A stretch of 17,038 nucleotides of DNA from Deltaproteobacteria bacterium. Its GTDB lineage: Bacteria > Myxococcota_A > UBA9160 > PR03. The notes below the pieces were generated by a model. The model saw only the letters and a program-made list of their open reading frames with translations. It ran no database searches and had not been told where the DNA came from. Numbering within the stretch: position 1 is the first letter of the stretch; each line of letters starts with the position of its first letter. Below are positions 1 through 7,768 of this stretch, piece after piece. The DNA is taken from NCBI GenBank assembly GCA_018262315.1, contig JAGSPS010000020.1:1-17038 (forward strand), written 5' to 3'. The translations under genes were made by a program, and so were the position numbers.

Positions 1-216
1 CGCGAAGTTGAAGCTGCCGATCTTGTCGAACGGGATGCCGCCCATGCCGACGATCACGGCGAAGGTCGGCAACACCTGCTGGTTCTTCTCGGTGGTGAAG
101 GTGAGATGATCGACGCCGCAGCCGACGCCGAGCGAGTACAGGATCGCGTCCCGGAAGTTCCAGGAGCGCTCGGTGGGAGTGCCTTCGAGGCCGACGGCCT
201 TGGGATCGAGGGGCAT
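1..216 (-). CDS. MaoC-family (hydratase 2) enoyl-CoA hydratase, N-terminal part only
   Basis: The first 72 codons of a gene that runs off the left edge of the window. The peptide begins MPLDPKAVGLEG and carries segments DAILYSLGVG and QQVLPTFAVIVG. These are typical of the N-terminal hot-dog half of peroxisomal-type hydratase 2 / MaoC dehydratase proteins, which hydrate trans-2-enoyl-CoA to (R)-3-hydroxyacyl-CoA in fatty-acid or polyester metabolism. The catalytic Asp/His hydratase motif lies in the C-terminal half of this family and is outside the window, so activity cannot be confirmed. The ATG at 214-216 is preceded by a strong GGAGGA ribosome site, which supports this start. It is separated from the next gene upstream (FG-GAP protein, same strand) by 118 bases, so it may have its own promoter. 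It has no obvious functional link to the glycan locus. Confidence 0.85.
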   Translation of the reverse strand, partial: MPLDPKAVGLEGTPTERSWNFRDAILYSLGVGCGVDHLTFTTEKNQQVLPTFAVIVGMGGIPFDKIGSFNFA

Positions 217-334
217 GAGTTCCTCCGTCGCGAGACGAGTGGGGTTGGGATCGCGGGCGCCGATTGTAACCGCCCGTCGGCGAGATTCGACGGCGGAGGA
301 CGCCATCGGAAACGGGAGGCCCGATGCGCGCGGC

Positions 335-1492
335 TCAGAAGATCCGCAGCCCGCGACCCGGAATCACGCGAGGCGGAGCGAGGCGAGCCACGAGCGTCGT
401 GCCCGTGGCGCCCGTGACCTGGATCCACACGTCGCCGGCGGCGTTGGTGGAGATCAGGTCGGATTTGCCGTCGCCGTTGGTGTCGCCCATCCGGCGCAGC
501 GTGAAGGCGCCGCCGCCATTGGGCGGAAACAAGATTGCAGCGGGATCGACGCCGTTCATCGCGACGATGCGAAAGCTGTTGGGACTGTCGTAGGCGAGAT
601 CTTTGGCGCCGTCGCCCGTGAAGTCGCCGAGGGTCTTCAGCGTGAAAAAGCCGCCGCCGTTCGGGACGAAGCCGGTCGCGCTCGGGTTTCCACTGCCGGC
701 GGAGTCGAAAACGCGGACGCGGTCGTGGCCCAGACTCGCGAGATTCGGCACGTCGACGAGGTCGTCGATGCCGTCGCCGTCGAGATCGCCTGCGGCTTTG
801 AGAACCCACGCACCGCCGCCCTGCGGGAGGAAGTCCACGTTCGCGCTGCCGCCGCTGCGATTCACGCGCGTCACTCCGTTCGCCGCGCCGGCGCCGCGGA
901 AGAGCAGGTCCTGCTCGCCGTCGCCGTCGAGGTCCGCGGCGAGCACGTAGCTCCAGATGCCACCGCCGGTCGCGAGGTAGCTGAAGACCGGAGAGCCGCT
1001 CGAGATGTTTGCAATGCGCATCGCGCCCGTCGCAGGACCCGTGCCTTCGAAGAGGATCTCGTCGATGGCGTCGCCATTCAGGTCGGCGACACCGGCGAGC
1101 CGCCAGGCGCCGCCACCGTCGGCGAGGAAGAGGGTCCCGCCAATGCCGGTGCCCGCTGTGTTCACGAAGGTCACACGCGCGGTGCCGTTGCCCTGGGAGA
1201 TGAAATCGGAATGTTCGTCGGCGTCGAGCATGCCGACTGCCTTCAGCACCAGGCTGCCGCCGCCGTTCGGGAAGCTGCCGCCTCCGACGATCGCGCTGCC
1301 GTCGAGCAGGTCCACGCGAATTTCGGTCGGACCGGAGCGGATCAGATCGACCTTGCCGTCGGCGTTGAAGTCGAAGCGCGGCCTGGGGACACATGAGCAG
1401 ACCGGTCCCGCCCAGGCAACCGTGGAAACGCAGACGGTCGCCCCGATGGCGACGAGCGCCGCGAGAGACCGGGCGAGACGAGCCATGTGCAT
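335..1492 (-). CDS. Secreted FG-GAP/VCBS repeat protein, probable seven-bladed beta-propeller
   Basis: A 385-residue exported protein. The N-terminus is basic then hydrophobic and ends in AWA before a likely signal peptidase cleavage, giving a mature start near GPVCSC. The body holds seven calcium-loop motifs spaced about 45-55 residues apart: DFNADGKVD, LDADEHSD, DLNGDAIDE, DLDGDGEQD, DLDGDGIDD, DFTGDGAKD and DTNGDGKSD. Several are preceded by a GGG turn. Seven such repeats fit one closed integrin-alpha-like propeller, a fold that binds calcium and usually mediates adhesion or protein contacts. No enzyme domain, lipobox or C-terminal anchor is visible, so the ligand is unknown. The ATG at 1492 has GAGAGGA eight bases upstream. 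An in-frame ATG at 1522 would place ten residues ahead of the signal peptide, and another at 1486 is possible. The gene lies 46 bases downstream of the GT2 gene on the same strand and may be co-transcribed with it. Confidence 0.85.
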   Translation of the reverse strand: MHMARLARSLAALVAIGATVCVSTVAWAGPVCSCVPRPRFDFNADGKVDLIRSGPTEIRVDLLDGSAIVGGGSFPNGGGSLVLKAVGMLDADEHSDFISQGNGTARVTFVNTAGTGIGGTLFLADGGGAWRLAGVADLNGDAIDEILFEGTGPATGAMRIANISSGSPVFSYLATGGGIWSYVLAADLDGDGEQDLLFRGAGAANGVTRVNRSGGSANVDFLPQGGGAWVLKAAGDLDGDGIDDLVDVPNLASLGHDRVRVFDSAGSGNPSATGFVPNGGGFFTLKTLGDFTGDGAKDLAYDSPNSFRIVAMNGVDPAAILFPPNGGGAFTLRRMGDTNGDGKSDLISTNAAGDVWIQVTGATGTTLVARLAPPRVIPGRGLRIF

Positions 1493-1538
1493 CGATGCCG
1501 TCCTCTCGGATCGCTGCTCCATCTTACACGAGCGCCCG

Positions 1539-2366
1539 TCAGACCTGGTGGCCGTCGAGCCCGATGCGCGCGCGAACGAGCACCCGGCCCTGCTCGTAGA
1601 GCACCTCCGGTGAGCGTCGCGCCGCGCTCGGGGAGAGTTTGCGCGAGAGGTGCGTCGCGCGGGCGGAGGTCCAGAGCGAAATGCCGTGGGCCCCGGCGTT
1701 GCGCATGCGGTCGCGCAGGTCGGTGTCCTCCTTGCCGTAGCCGCAATAGATTTCGTCGAAGCCGTTCACGGCGTTGAACAGGTCGGCGGCGACGGCGAAG
1801 TTGCCGCCGCGAATCCGCGGGCGTCGCTGGCGCCGGCCCCGGTGCCACCAGTTGACGAAATGTCTCCGCGCGAGGACGCAGCGCGCGCCGAGTCCCACGG
1901 CCGACTCGTGCGCGCCGGAGCGAACGCTCGCGGGCGTGAGTGCCCGGCTCGTCGCGACGTCGAGATCCACGACGGAGCCGGCCAGGAACTCGCCCGGCAG
2001 CGCGCGGCGGCGGTACACGGCGACGAGATCGCGGAACGGGATGCAATCGCCGTCGAGGAAGATCAACAACTCGGAGGACGTGCTCAGCGCCGCGACGTTC
2101 TGGATACGGGCCTTGCAGAATCCCTCGTCGGGCTGCCAGACGTGGCGCACGGCGAAGGGCAGCGAAGGCGCGAGGCGCTCGGCGAGCTGCGCGGCCGGCG
2201 GCATCGAGCCGTCGTCGGCGAGGATCACGTCGAACGCGAGATCGCTTTGCGCCGCCAGCGCAGCGAGCACGAGTTCGAGCTCGCGCATCTGGTTGTACAC
2301 CGAGACGACCACGCTCGTCGTGGGTCCCGACGCACCGAATCGCGAAACCAAGCCCGCGCCCGGCAC
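1539..2366 (-). CDS. Family 2 glycosyltransferase with galactosyltransferase-type C-terminal motif
   Basis: A 275-residue GT-A fold glycosyltransferase. Visible motifs are the nucleotide-binding start TSVVVSVYN (17-25), DDGS (51-54), the metal-binding DGD (105-107), and a C-terminal GGNF...GFDE...GKEDTDL block (187-217). That block resembles the Glyco_transf_7C segment of galactosyl/N-acetylgalactosaminyl transferases and chondroitin-type polymerases. It should transfer a sugar from a nucleotide donor to a growing glycan at the inner face of the membrane; donor and acceptor are not predictable. No membrane helix is seen. The GTG at 2364-2366 has AGGGAG about seven bases upstream and is preferred. 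An in-frame TTG at 2393 would add nine residues without a good ribosome site. The gene is divergent from the deacetylase of the main glycan operon, 95 bases away, and probably serves the same pathway. Confidence 0.85.
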   Translation of the reverse strand: MPGAGLVSRFGASGPTTSVVVSVYNQMRELELVLAALAAQSDLAFDVILADDGSMPPAAQLAERLAPSLPFAVRHVWQPDEGFCKARIQNVAALSTSSELLIFLDGDCIPFRDLVAVYRRRALPGEFLAGSVVDLDVATSRALTPASVRSGAHESAVGLGARCVLARRHFVNWWHRGRRQRRPRIRGGNFAVAADLFNAVNGFDEIYCGYGKEDTDLRDRMRNAGAHGISLWTSARATHLSRKLSPSAARRSPEVLYEQGRVLVRARIGLDGHQV

Positions 2367-2461
2367 ACCGCTTCTCCCTTCCCGCGCAGCCAAGTCGGTT
2401 CTAGTTAGCAGTACGGAAGCTTGCTTGCAGCGCTCGGGGGTGGGTGCGAGATTGCCAGCAG
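2367..2461. promoter_or_regulatory. Divergent intergenic region, probable promoters for both flanking genes
   Basis: This 95-base gap separates the start of the minus-strand GT2 gene from the plus-strand glycan operon. It contains a patch poorer in GC than its surroundings (about 2395-2430, including CTAGTTAGCAGTACG). That is where divergent promoters would be expected, because all the genes of the long plus-strand run begin here. No convincing paired -35/-10 elements could be assigned on either strand, so this is a position-based inference. Confidence 0.3.
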
Positions 2462-3166
2462 ATGGCGCTCCCCATCCTGATGTACCACGCGGTGCTGCCG
2501 ATCGGCGCGACCGAGCAGGTGCGCGGCACGGTTCCGCTCGCGACCTTTCGGGAGCAGATCGGCTGGCTCGCGCGGCGCGGCTATCGGGCCCTCACGCTAG
2601 ACGAAGTGGCCGCCGCGCTCGGCGGCCGGCACGACGCCGCGCGCGGTCGCAGCGTCGCGATCAGCTTCGACGACGGCTACCGCTGCGTGGTCGAGCACGC
2701 GCTGCCCGTGCTCGAAGAGTTCGGCATGACGGCGGTGCTCTTCGTCGTGACGGGCGCCGTCGGGCGCACCACGGATTGGTACGTGCCGAAGGGCGGTCGC
2801 GCGTTCGAGCACGCGGACTGGAGCGAACTGGAGCGCGCCGCCGCGCACGGCTTCGCGATCGGCTCGCACAGCGTCGGCCACCTGTCCCTCGCCAGCGCGA
2901 GCGACGCCGCCGTCGCCGACGAACTCGGCGCCAGCAAGGAGGCGATCGAGAAACGCCTCGGAGCGTGCCGGCACTTCGCGTATCCGTTCGGGTCACACAG
3001 CGACGCGACAGTCGCCGCCGTGCAGCGCGCGGGCTACGCCACCGCCTGCACCACCGAGGCGGGCCTCAACCGCCGCGGGCAGCCGCTGCTGCGACTGCGC
3101 CGCCAGGCGGTGAGTCGCACCGCAACCGCGGGCCGCTTCCGGCGGCGCGCCGGCGCATGGTTCTGA
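2462..3166 (+). CDS. Polysaccharide deacetylase (NodB homology domain, CE4-type)
   Basis: A 234-residue protein built almost entirely of a NodB-type deacetylase domain. It begins MALPILMYHAV, a common opening in this family. The metal and catalytic motifs are intact: SFDDGY (68-73, first Asp as base, second as metal ligand), SHSVGH (135-140, the two metal-binding His) and FAYPFG (172-177, the motif 3 Pro/Arg region). The family removes N- or O-acetyl groups from polysaccharides such as poly-N-acetylglucosamine, chitin oligomers or capsule. No signal peptide is visible, so it may act on a cytoplasmic lipid-linked intermediate. An in-frame GTG at 2444 is an alternative start, but ATG 2462 fits the family better. 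It is the first gene of the plus-strand glycan run, and its stop lies one base before the next start. Confidence 0.9.
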   Translation: MALPILMYHAVLPIGATEQVRGTVPLATFREQIGWLARRGYRALTLDEVAAALGGRHDAARGRSVAISFDDGYRCVVEHALPVLEEFGMTAVLFVVTGAVGRTTDWYVPKGGRAFEHADWSELERAAAHGFAIGSHSVGHLSLASASDAAVADELGASKEAIEKRLGACRHFAYPFGSHSDATVAAVQRAGYATACTTEAGLNRRGQPLLRLRRQAVSRTATAGRFRRRAGAWF

Positions 3167-3167
3167 G

Positions 3168-3968
3168 GTGCGCCTCGAGGACGTCGCCGACTATTTCGCA
3201 CTGCGGCGCATCGCCGCAAATCCGTGGGAAACCGTGCGCTTTCGCAAGACGCGACGCCCCGGGCAGGTGCTGGCGGTGCGCATGCGGAGCGGCGCCCCGC
3301 TGCTGCTGCGCGCCGAGAGCAACGACGTCCACATCTTCCAGCGCATCTTCCTGCGGGACGAGTACCGCCTGGCGCGGCTGCCCGCGCGACTCGGCTGCGT
3401 CGTCGACCTCGGCGCCAACGTGGGCCTGTTCGCGGTGCGCGTGGCGCCGCGCGCCGACCGCGTGGTCTGCTACGAGCCGGTGCCCGCGAACTTCGCGCAG
3501 CTCGAACGCAACGTCGCCAGCTTCCCGAACGTCGCGATCCATCGCGAGGCGGTCGCCGGCGAAGCGGGGACGCTGCGCATCTACCAACCGGAATCGGACG
3601 CACTCTCCGGCCGGCACTCGGCCTACGCGGACGTGAGTGCGCACATGACCGCTCGTTACGACGAAGTGCCCGCGCGCAGCCTCGACGAGGTCTTCGCGCG
3701 CAACGCCGTCACAGCCTGCGACCTGCTCAAGATCGACGTCGAGGGCAGCGAGTACGCGATCCTGCACGGCGCGCGCGACGCCACACTCGCGCGCGTAGCG
3801 CGCATCCACGGCGAATACCACGATGTCGCGCCCGACGACCCGCGCACGCGCATCGACGCCTTCGCGGAGTTCCTGCGCGCACGGGGCTACGCCGTCGAGG
3901 TGGTGCCGCACCCGCGCAAGCCGAATCTCGGCCTCTTCTTCGCCGCACGCCCCGAGCTCGCGCGGTGA
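3168..3968 (+). CDS. FkbM-family SAM-dependent methyltransferase
   Basis: A 266-residue class I methyltransferase of the FkbM type. The SAM-binding motif VVDLGANVGLF lies at about 78-88, the acidic ribose-binding residue in YEP at 102-104, and the family-typical LLKIDVEGSEYAIL near 186-199. FkbM-type enzymes O-methylate small molecules and sugars and are common in capsule, LPS O-antigen and exopolysaccharide clusters. Here methylation of a sugar hydroxyl, possibly as an end cap, is a reasonable inference. The GTG at 3168 follows the deacetylase stop by one base, and the stop overlaps the next start in GTGA, so it is embedded in the operon. The region before the SAM motif (1-75) carries no other recognisable domain. 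It has no signal peptide or membrane segment and should be cytoplasmic. Confidence 0.88.
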   Translation: MRLEDVADYFALRRIAANPWETVRFRKTRRPGQVLAVRMRSGAPLLLRAESNDVHIFQRIFLRDEYRLARLPARLGCVVDLGANVGLFAVRVAPRADRVVCYEPVPANFAQLERNVASFPNVAIHREAVAGEAGTLRIYQPESDALSGRHSAYADVSAHMTARYDEVPARSLDEVFARNAVTACDLLKIDVEGSEYAILHGARDATLARVARIHGEYHDVAPDDPRTRIDAFAEFLRARGYAVEVVPHPRKPNLGLFFAARPELAR

Positions 3969-5056
3969 GCGAGTCGCACGGGCTCTGCATCCTCTGGGTG
4001 GCGTCGAAGCTCGCGTGGGACGGCGGCATCGGCAACGTGGTGGCGCGCGGTACGCGCGCACTCGCCGCGCGCGGCCACCAGGTCCATGTCGCGGGTCCGA
4101 CACCCAAAGGCGATCCCGGCCCGCTCGCAGGCGTCGCCGTCCACGCCTGGCGCAAGCGACGCATGAAGGTGATGCAGCTCGCCGATCTGCTGCCGCTCGT
4201 GCGCCGCATCGAGCCGGACGTCGTGCACTTCCACGCGGCGATGCCGCACGGCGACGTGATCGCGGGCTTGCGCTGGCTGCGGCCGTGGCGCGACCGGGAG
4301 AGCCCCCCGCTGATCGCCGTGACGGCGCACAGCTCACGCCCGTATGCGAAGCGCCGCGCGCGGATCGGCCTGCGCGCCGCCGACGTCGTGATCGTGCCGT
4401 CGCAGTGGGCGGCGGCGCACGCCCGCGACGCCGGTGCGCGCGCGGCGGCGGTCCAGGTCGTACCGGCGGGGATCGACGCCGGAGCGCTGCCCGACCTGAT
4501 GGCGCGCGACGACGCCATTCTCGCGCTCGGGCGCCTCAATGCGGTCAAACAGCTCGACCTGTTGATCGAGGCCTTCGCGCGCGTCGCCAAGGAGCGTCCG
4601 CGCTGGCGGCTGTGGATCGCGGGCGAAGGACCCGAGCGCGCCGCGCTCGCCGAACGCGCGCGGGCGTTGGATCTCGCGGATCGCGTGGAGCTGCTCGGCT
4701 GGGTGGCAGGGGACGCGAAGGAGCGCGTGCTCGCGCGCGCGGCGATCGGCGCGGCGCCGTCGCAGCGCGAGAGCTTCGGCGGCGCGCTGCTCGAGATGCA
4801 GGCGCACGGACTCGCCTGTGTGGCGAGCAACACCGGGGGCCTCGCGGAGCTGGCCGATCACGGCCACGCGGCGCGACTGGTGCCGCCGGGCGACGTCGCT
4901 GCGCTGGCGCGCGAACTCGCCGCGCTGATGGACGACGCCGAGGCGCGGCGCGCGCTGGCGCGCGAAGGGCGCCGCGCGGCGGTGCGCTACGACTGGAGCG
5001 AGATCGCCCGGCGCTACGAGCTCGTGTACGCCGTAGCGCGGGCTGCACGGTCATGA
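3965..5056 (+). CDS. GT4-family (GT-B fold) glycosyltransferase
   Basis: A 363-residue retaining glycosyltransferase with a GT-B fold. The N-terminal domain has the glycine-rich acceptor-side loop WDGGIGNV (18-25) and an HFH segment. The C-terminal domain begins around LGRLNAVKQLDLL, followed by IAGEGPE, and carries the EX7E signature with E269 and E277 in ESFGGALLE, which contacts the nucleotide-sugar donor. Length and motif order are normal for the family, so it should be active; donor and linkage are unknown. The GTG start shares a 4-base GTGA overlap with the FkbM gene stop, implying translational coupling. The same reading frame stays open much further upstream, but that portion is antisense-like shadow inside the methyltransferase gene. 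After its stop there is the first real break in the operon (about 85 bases to the next start). Confidence 0.9.
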   Translation: MSESHGLCILWVASKLAWDGGIGNVVARGTRALAARGHQVHVAGPTPKGDPGPLAGVAVHAWRKRRMKVMQLADLLPLVRRIEPDVVHFHAAMPHGDVIAGLRWLRPWRDRESPPLIAVTAHSSRPYAKRRARIGLRAADVVIVPSQWAAAHARDAGARAAAVQVVPAGIDAGALPDLMARDDAILALGRLNAVKQLDLLIEAFARVAKERPRWRLWIAGEGPERAALAERARALDLADRVELLGWVAGDAKERVLARAAIGAAPSQRESFGGALLEMQAHGLACVASNTGGLAELADHGHAARLVPPGDVAALARELAALMDDAEARRALAREGRRAAVRYDWSEIARRYELVYAVARAARS

Positions 5057-5095
5057 GGTCTCCCGCGTCGCGCGTCTCGGCTCGCTTGCCGCATC

Positions 5096-5104
5096 TGATA
5101 GTAT
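5096..5104 (+). promoter_or_regulatory. Possible extended -10 promoter element inside the glycan run
   Basis: TGATAGTAT stands out as an AT-rich patch in GC-rich surroundings, in the only sizeable gap of the plus-strand run. It matches an extended -10 layout (TG, one base, then a TATAAT-like hexamer with 4 of 6 matches). No good -35 is present, which extended -10 promoters tolerate. A start of transcription near 5111 would leave a leader of about 30 bases before the ATG at 5142. Confidence 0.3.
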
Positions 5105-5141
5105 GCGCAGGCGCGCAACCGACCCAACGAAGAAACCGAAC

Positions 5142-6122
5142 ATGATCTCCGTCACGGTCCCGATCTTCAACGAAGTAGAGAACATTCCCATCCTCTACGA
5201 GCGGGTGCGCGATGCGCTCGCGACCGTGGGCCGTCGCTGGGAGCTGGTGTTCGTCAACGACGGCAGCACGGACGGCTCGCGCGAGGCGCTCGATCGGGTC
5301 GCCGAGGCCGACGCGCGCGTCAAGGTGATCCACTTCCGGCGCAACTTCGGCCAGACCGCGGCGATGATGGCCGGCTTCGACTACGCGCAAGGTGACATCG
5401 TCATCCCGATGGACGGCGATCTGCAGAACGATCCCGCCGACATTCCGCGGCTGATCGAGACGCTCGACAAGGGCTTCGACGTCGTCTCCGGCTGGCGCAA
5501 GCAGCGGCAGGACGCGCGGATCACCCGCAACCTGCCGAGCGCCATCGCCAATCGGCTCATCTCGCTGATCCTGGGCGTGCGCCTCCACGACTACGGCTGC
5601 TCGCTCAAGGCCTACCGCAAGGACGTCATCAAGGGCGTGAAGCTCTACGGCGAGATGCACCGCTTCGTGCCGATCTACGCCAGCTGGCAGGGCGCGCGCG
5701 TGACCGAGATCCCGGTCAACCACTACGCGCGCCAGTTCGGAAAGTCGAAGTACGGCCTCGAGCGCACCCTGAAGGTCGTACTCGACTTGATCGTGGTGAA
5801 GTTCCTGGCCACGTATGCGGAGAAGCCGATGTACGTGTTCGGTGCGTTCGGCGTCGCGAGTCTCACGCTGTCGGTGTTGTCGGGATTGTGGGCGCTCTAT
5901 CTCAAGCTCTTCGAGAACACGACCTTCGTCCAGACGCCGCTCCCGCTCGTGCTGGTGATGACGGCGATCATGGGCTTCATGTGCATATTGATGGGACTGC
6001 TCGCCGAGCTGCTGACGCGCACCTATCACGAGTCGCAGGACAAGCCGGTGTACCTGGTGAAGGAAACCCGCAACGTGGAGCCCGCTCTCGGCAGCGGGCC
6101 TGAGCACGCCCTCGTCGAATGA
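5142..6122 (+). CDS. Polyprenyl-phosphate glycosyltransferase (GtrB/ArnC/DPM1-like GT2) with two C-terminal membrane helices
   Basis: A 326-residue membrane-anchored GT2 enzyme. The catalytic domain opens with MISVTVPIFNEVEN, has VNDGSTDGS (38-46) and the metal-binding MDGDLQNDP (90-98). Two hydrophobic helices follow at about 231-253 and 265-290. This layout is that of enzymes that move a sugar from UDP/GDP-sugar to undecaprenyl phosphate on the cytoplasmic face (GtrB, ArnC, dolichol-phosphate mannose synthase), making a donor for later transfer across the membrane. An in-frame ATG at 5103 would add 13 residues with less typical codons and would overlap a possible -10 element, so 5142 is preferred; neither has a strong ribosome site. 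The stop overlaps the start of the polytopic membrane protein by 4 bases (ATGA), pairing carrier loading with a likely transferase. Confidence 0.87.
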   Translation: MISVTVPIFNEVENIPILYERVRDALATVGRRWELVFVNDGSTDGSREALDRVAEADARVKVIHFRRNFGQTAAMMAGFDYAQGDIVIPMDGDLQNDPADIPRLIETLDKGFDVVSGWRKQRQDARITRNLPSAIANRLISLILGVRLHDYGCSLKAYRKDVIKGVKLYGEMHRFVPIYASWQGARVTEIPVNHYARQFGKSKYGLERTLKVVLDLIVVKFLATYAEKPMYVFGAFGVASLTLSVLSGLWALYLKLFENTTFVQTPLPLVLVMTAIMGFMCILMGLLAELLTRTYHESQDKPVYLVKETRNVEPALGSGPEHALVE

Positions 6123-7756
6123 CCCGACGCGTCGGTTCCTACCTGGTTCCGCTGCTGCTCTATTCCGCGTTCGCGGCGGTCGTCTATCTCGTCCAGGGCC
6201 CGGAGCCCGAGCTGAACATCGATCACGTCGCCTATTTCAAGCTGGCGGACGGGATCCGCGCAGGCCATCCGGACGGCGCCTACTGGCGCGATTTCGATGC
6301 GCTGCACTCCTACGCAATCCTGATCGCGTACGGCACCGACCTGACCGGCTCGCACATCGCGAGCCTGAAGCTGCTGCTGGCTGCGATGACCGTCGTCTAT
6401 CTGATCGCGTTCGAGCGCCTGGCATTCCTGTTCACCGGTTCGCGCCCACTGGCCGTGCTCTTCTCGCTGCTGTCGGCGCTCTTCGTGTCCTTCGGCGCGT
6501 CGTTCTGGGGAATGACCGACTTCACGGCCTCGCTGCATCGCACGCTGGTCGTCCCGTTCTTCGTGGTGATTCTCTGGCTCTTCCTGCGCCGGCTCGACTC
6601 GCCCTGGCGCTACGCCAGCTACCCGGTGCTCGTCGCGCTCTCACTGCTCCATCTCAGCACCTACTACCTGTTGCTGGTGCTGCTCGCCTTCGAGGCGATC
6701 GACTTCCTGATCCTGCGCCGATGCAAGCTGGATCGGCGGCTGCTGTTCTTTGCGGCGGGCCTGGCCGCCACCGTGGTCGCGCGACAGCTCGTCGCGATGA
6801 GCGGGTTGGGCTTCACCAATTTCGTCGAGAACACGTTCTGGCAGGCATGGGGTGGCGAGGGAAAGCTGAGGGCGGACGAGGTCTGGGCACTCGAACTCTA
6901 CGCCTTTCCGTGGCGCAACCTGCCGCTGCCGCTCCCTACCGTCGCCAACCTGGTGCTTTCCTACGGCGTCATCTTCGCGTTGAGCGTCGCCGCGGCGATT
7001 GCGACCCGGCGTCGCGGCGGCTGGAACCGCCTCGACCGCGTCATGCTCGCCTTCGCAGCCGCCGTGGTCTGCGCGTCCTACGGCATCCAGACCCTGCTGT
7101 GGGGGCTCCGCCACTTCGTTCCGATCTACCCGATCAACTTCGAGGAGATCCGATCGATCAACTTCATCATGATCCCCTCGCTGTACTTCGTGTCGCGACT
7201 CGTCGCGATGCTCTGGCGCGAAGGCGCGTGGCGGCAGCGTGTCGTCGCGGCGGCGGTCGTGTTCGCCTTCGCCTTGCAGCCCGTGCTCGTGCTGCGTGCG
7301 CTTCCCCGGAGCTGGCGCGAAGCCGCGATCGAGCGCCTCACGCGCGCGGGCGTGCTCCGCGAGGACGACACCTTGCGCATCCTCTACGCCCGGCAGTATC
7401 TGGGGCTCGCAACCGAAGGGCCGCGATTCTATTACTCGGCGAAGCACCTGCTCGCCTGGCTCGACGCGAATGCGGGCCCGAACGATCGCGTCCTGACCGA
7501 CCGGAACGAGGTCACACTCGCGGGGATTCCGGTGGTAGGACCGTTCCAGAACGTCGCGATGCTCTCGGTCGCCGAGGCGTCGCGCCGCGAGTGGAAGCGC
7601 CAACTCGACGAAGTCCGGACGGCGCTCGCGTCGCACGACGTCGCCGAGCTGCGTAGAGTGGCGAAGACGCTCGACGCGACGCTCGTGGTCGTGCCCTGGC
7701 CGGAAGCGGGAGCGCTCTACCAGGACGCGAGCTTCTCGGTGCTGCGGGTCGAGTAG
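6119..7756 (+). CDS. Polytopic membrane protein, GT-C-like glycosyltransferase candidate
   Basis: A 545-residue integral membrane protein with about 10 to 11 hydrophobic segments between residues 8 and 395, followed by a soluble tail of about 150 residues. The first loop after helix 1 contains an Asp (D35 in NIDHVAYF). This is the place where GT-C transferases, which use polyprenyl-phosphate sugars as donors at the outer membrane face, keep their catalytic acidic residue. The size and topology match GT-C or GT39/GT83-like enzymes, but no named family signature is certain. It starts within the stop of the GtrB-like gene (ATGA overlap) and ends 12 bases before the amidotransferase. Such coupling to a GtrB-like enzyme makes it the best candidate for the GtrC-like partner that uses the lipid-linked sugar. 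An O-antigen ligase or polymerase role is an alternative. Confidence 0.7.
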   Translation: MTRRVGSYLVPLLLYSAFAAVVYLVQGPEPELNIDHVAYFKLADGIRAGHPDGAYWRDFDALHSYAILIAYGTDLTGSHIASLKLLLAAMTVVYLIAFERLAFLFTGSRPLAVLFSLLSALFVSFGASFWGMTDFTASLHRTLVVPFFVVILWLFLRRLDSPWRYASYPVLVALSLLHLSTYYLLLVLLAFEAIDFLILRRCKLDRRLLFFAAGLAATVVARQLVAMSGLGFTNFVENTFWQAWGGEGKLRADEVWALELYAFPWRNLPLPLPTVANLVLSYGVIFALSVAAAIATRRRGGWNRLDRVMLAFAAAVVCASYGIQTLLWGLRHFVPIYPINFEEIRSINFIMIPSLYFVSRLVAMLWREGAWRQRVVAAAVVFAFALQPVLVLRALPRSWREAAIERLTRAGVLREDDTLRILYARQYLGLATEGPRFYYSAKHLLAWLDANAGPNDRVLTDRNEVTLAGIPVVGPFQNVAMLSVAEASRREWKRQLDEVRTALASHDVAELRRVAKTLDATLVVVPWPEAGALYQDASFSVLRVE

Positions 7757-7768
7757 GGGGTTCCGACG

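Noticed and set aside
274..293. A 6-base stem hairpin (CCGTCG with CGACGG) downstream of the FG-GAP gene as a terminator
   Set aside because: The stem is short and no T-tract follows on the minus strand; such stems are expected by chance in GC-rich DNA.
3224..3964. Upstream extension of the first GT4 gene through the FkbM gene
   Set aside because: The frame is open, but the translated extension is Arg-rich without motifs. A GTG start overlapping the FkbM stop gives a normal-length GT4 protein.
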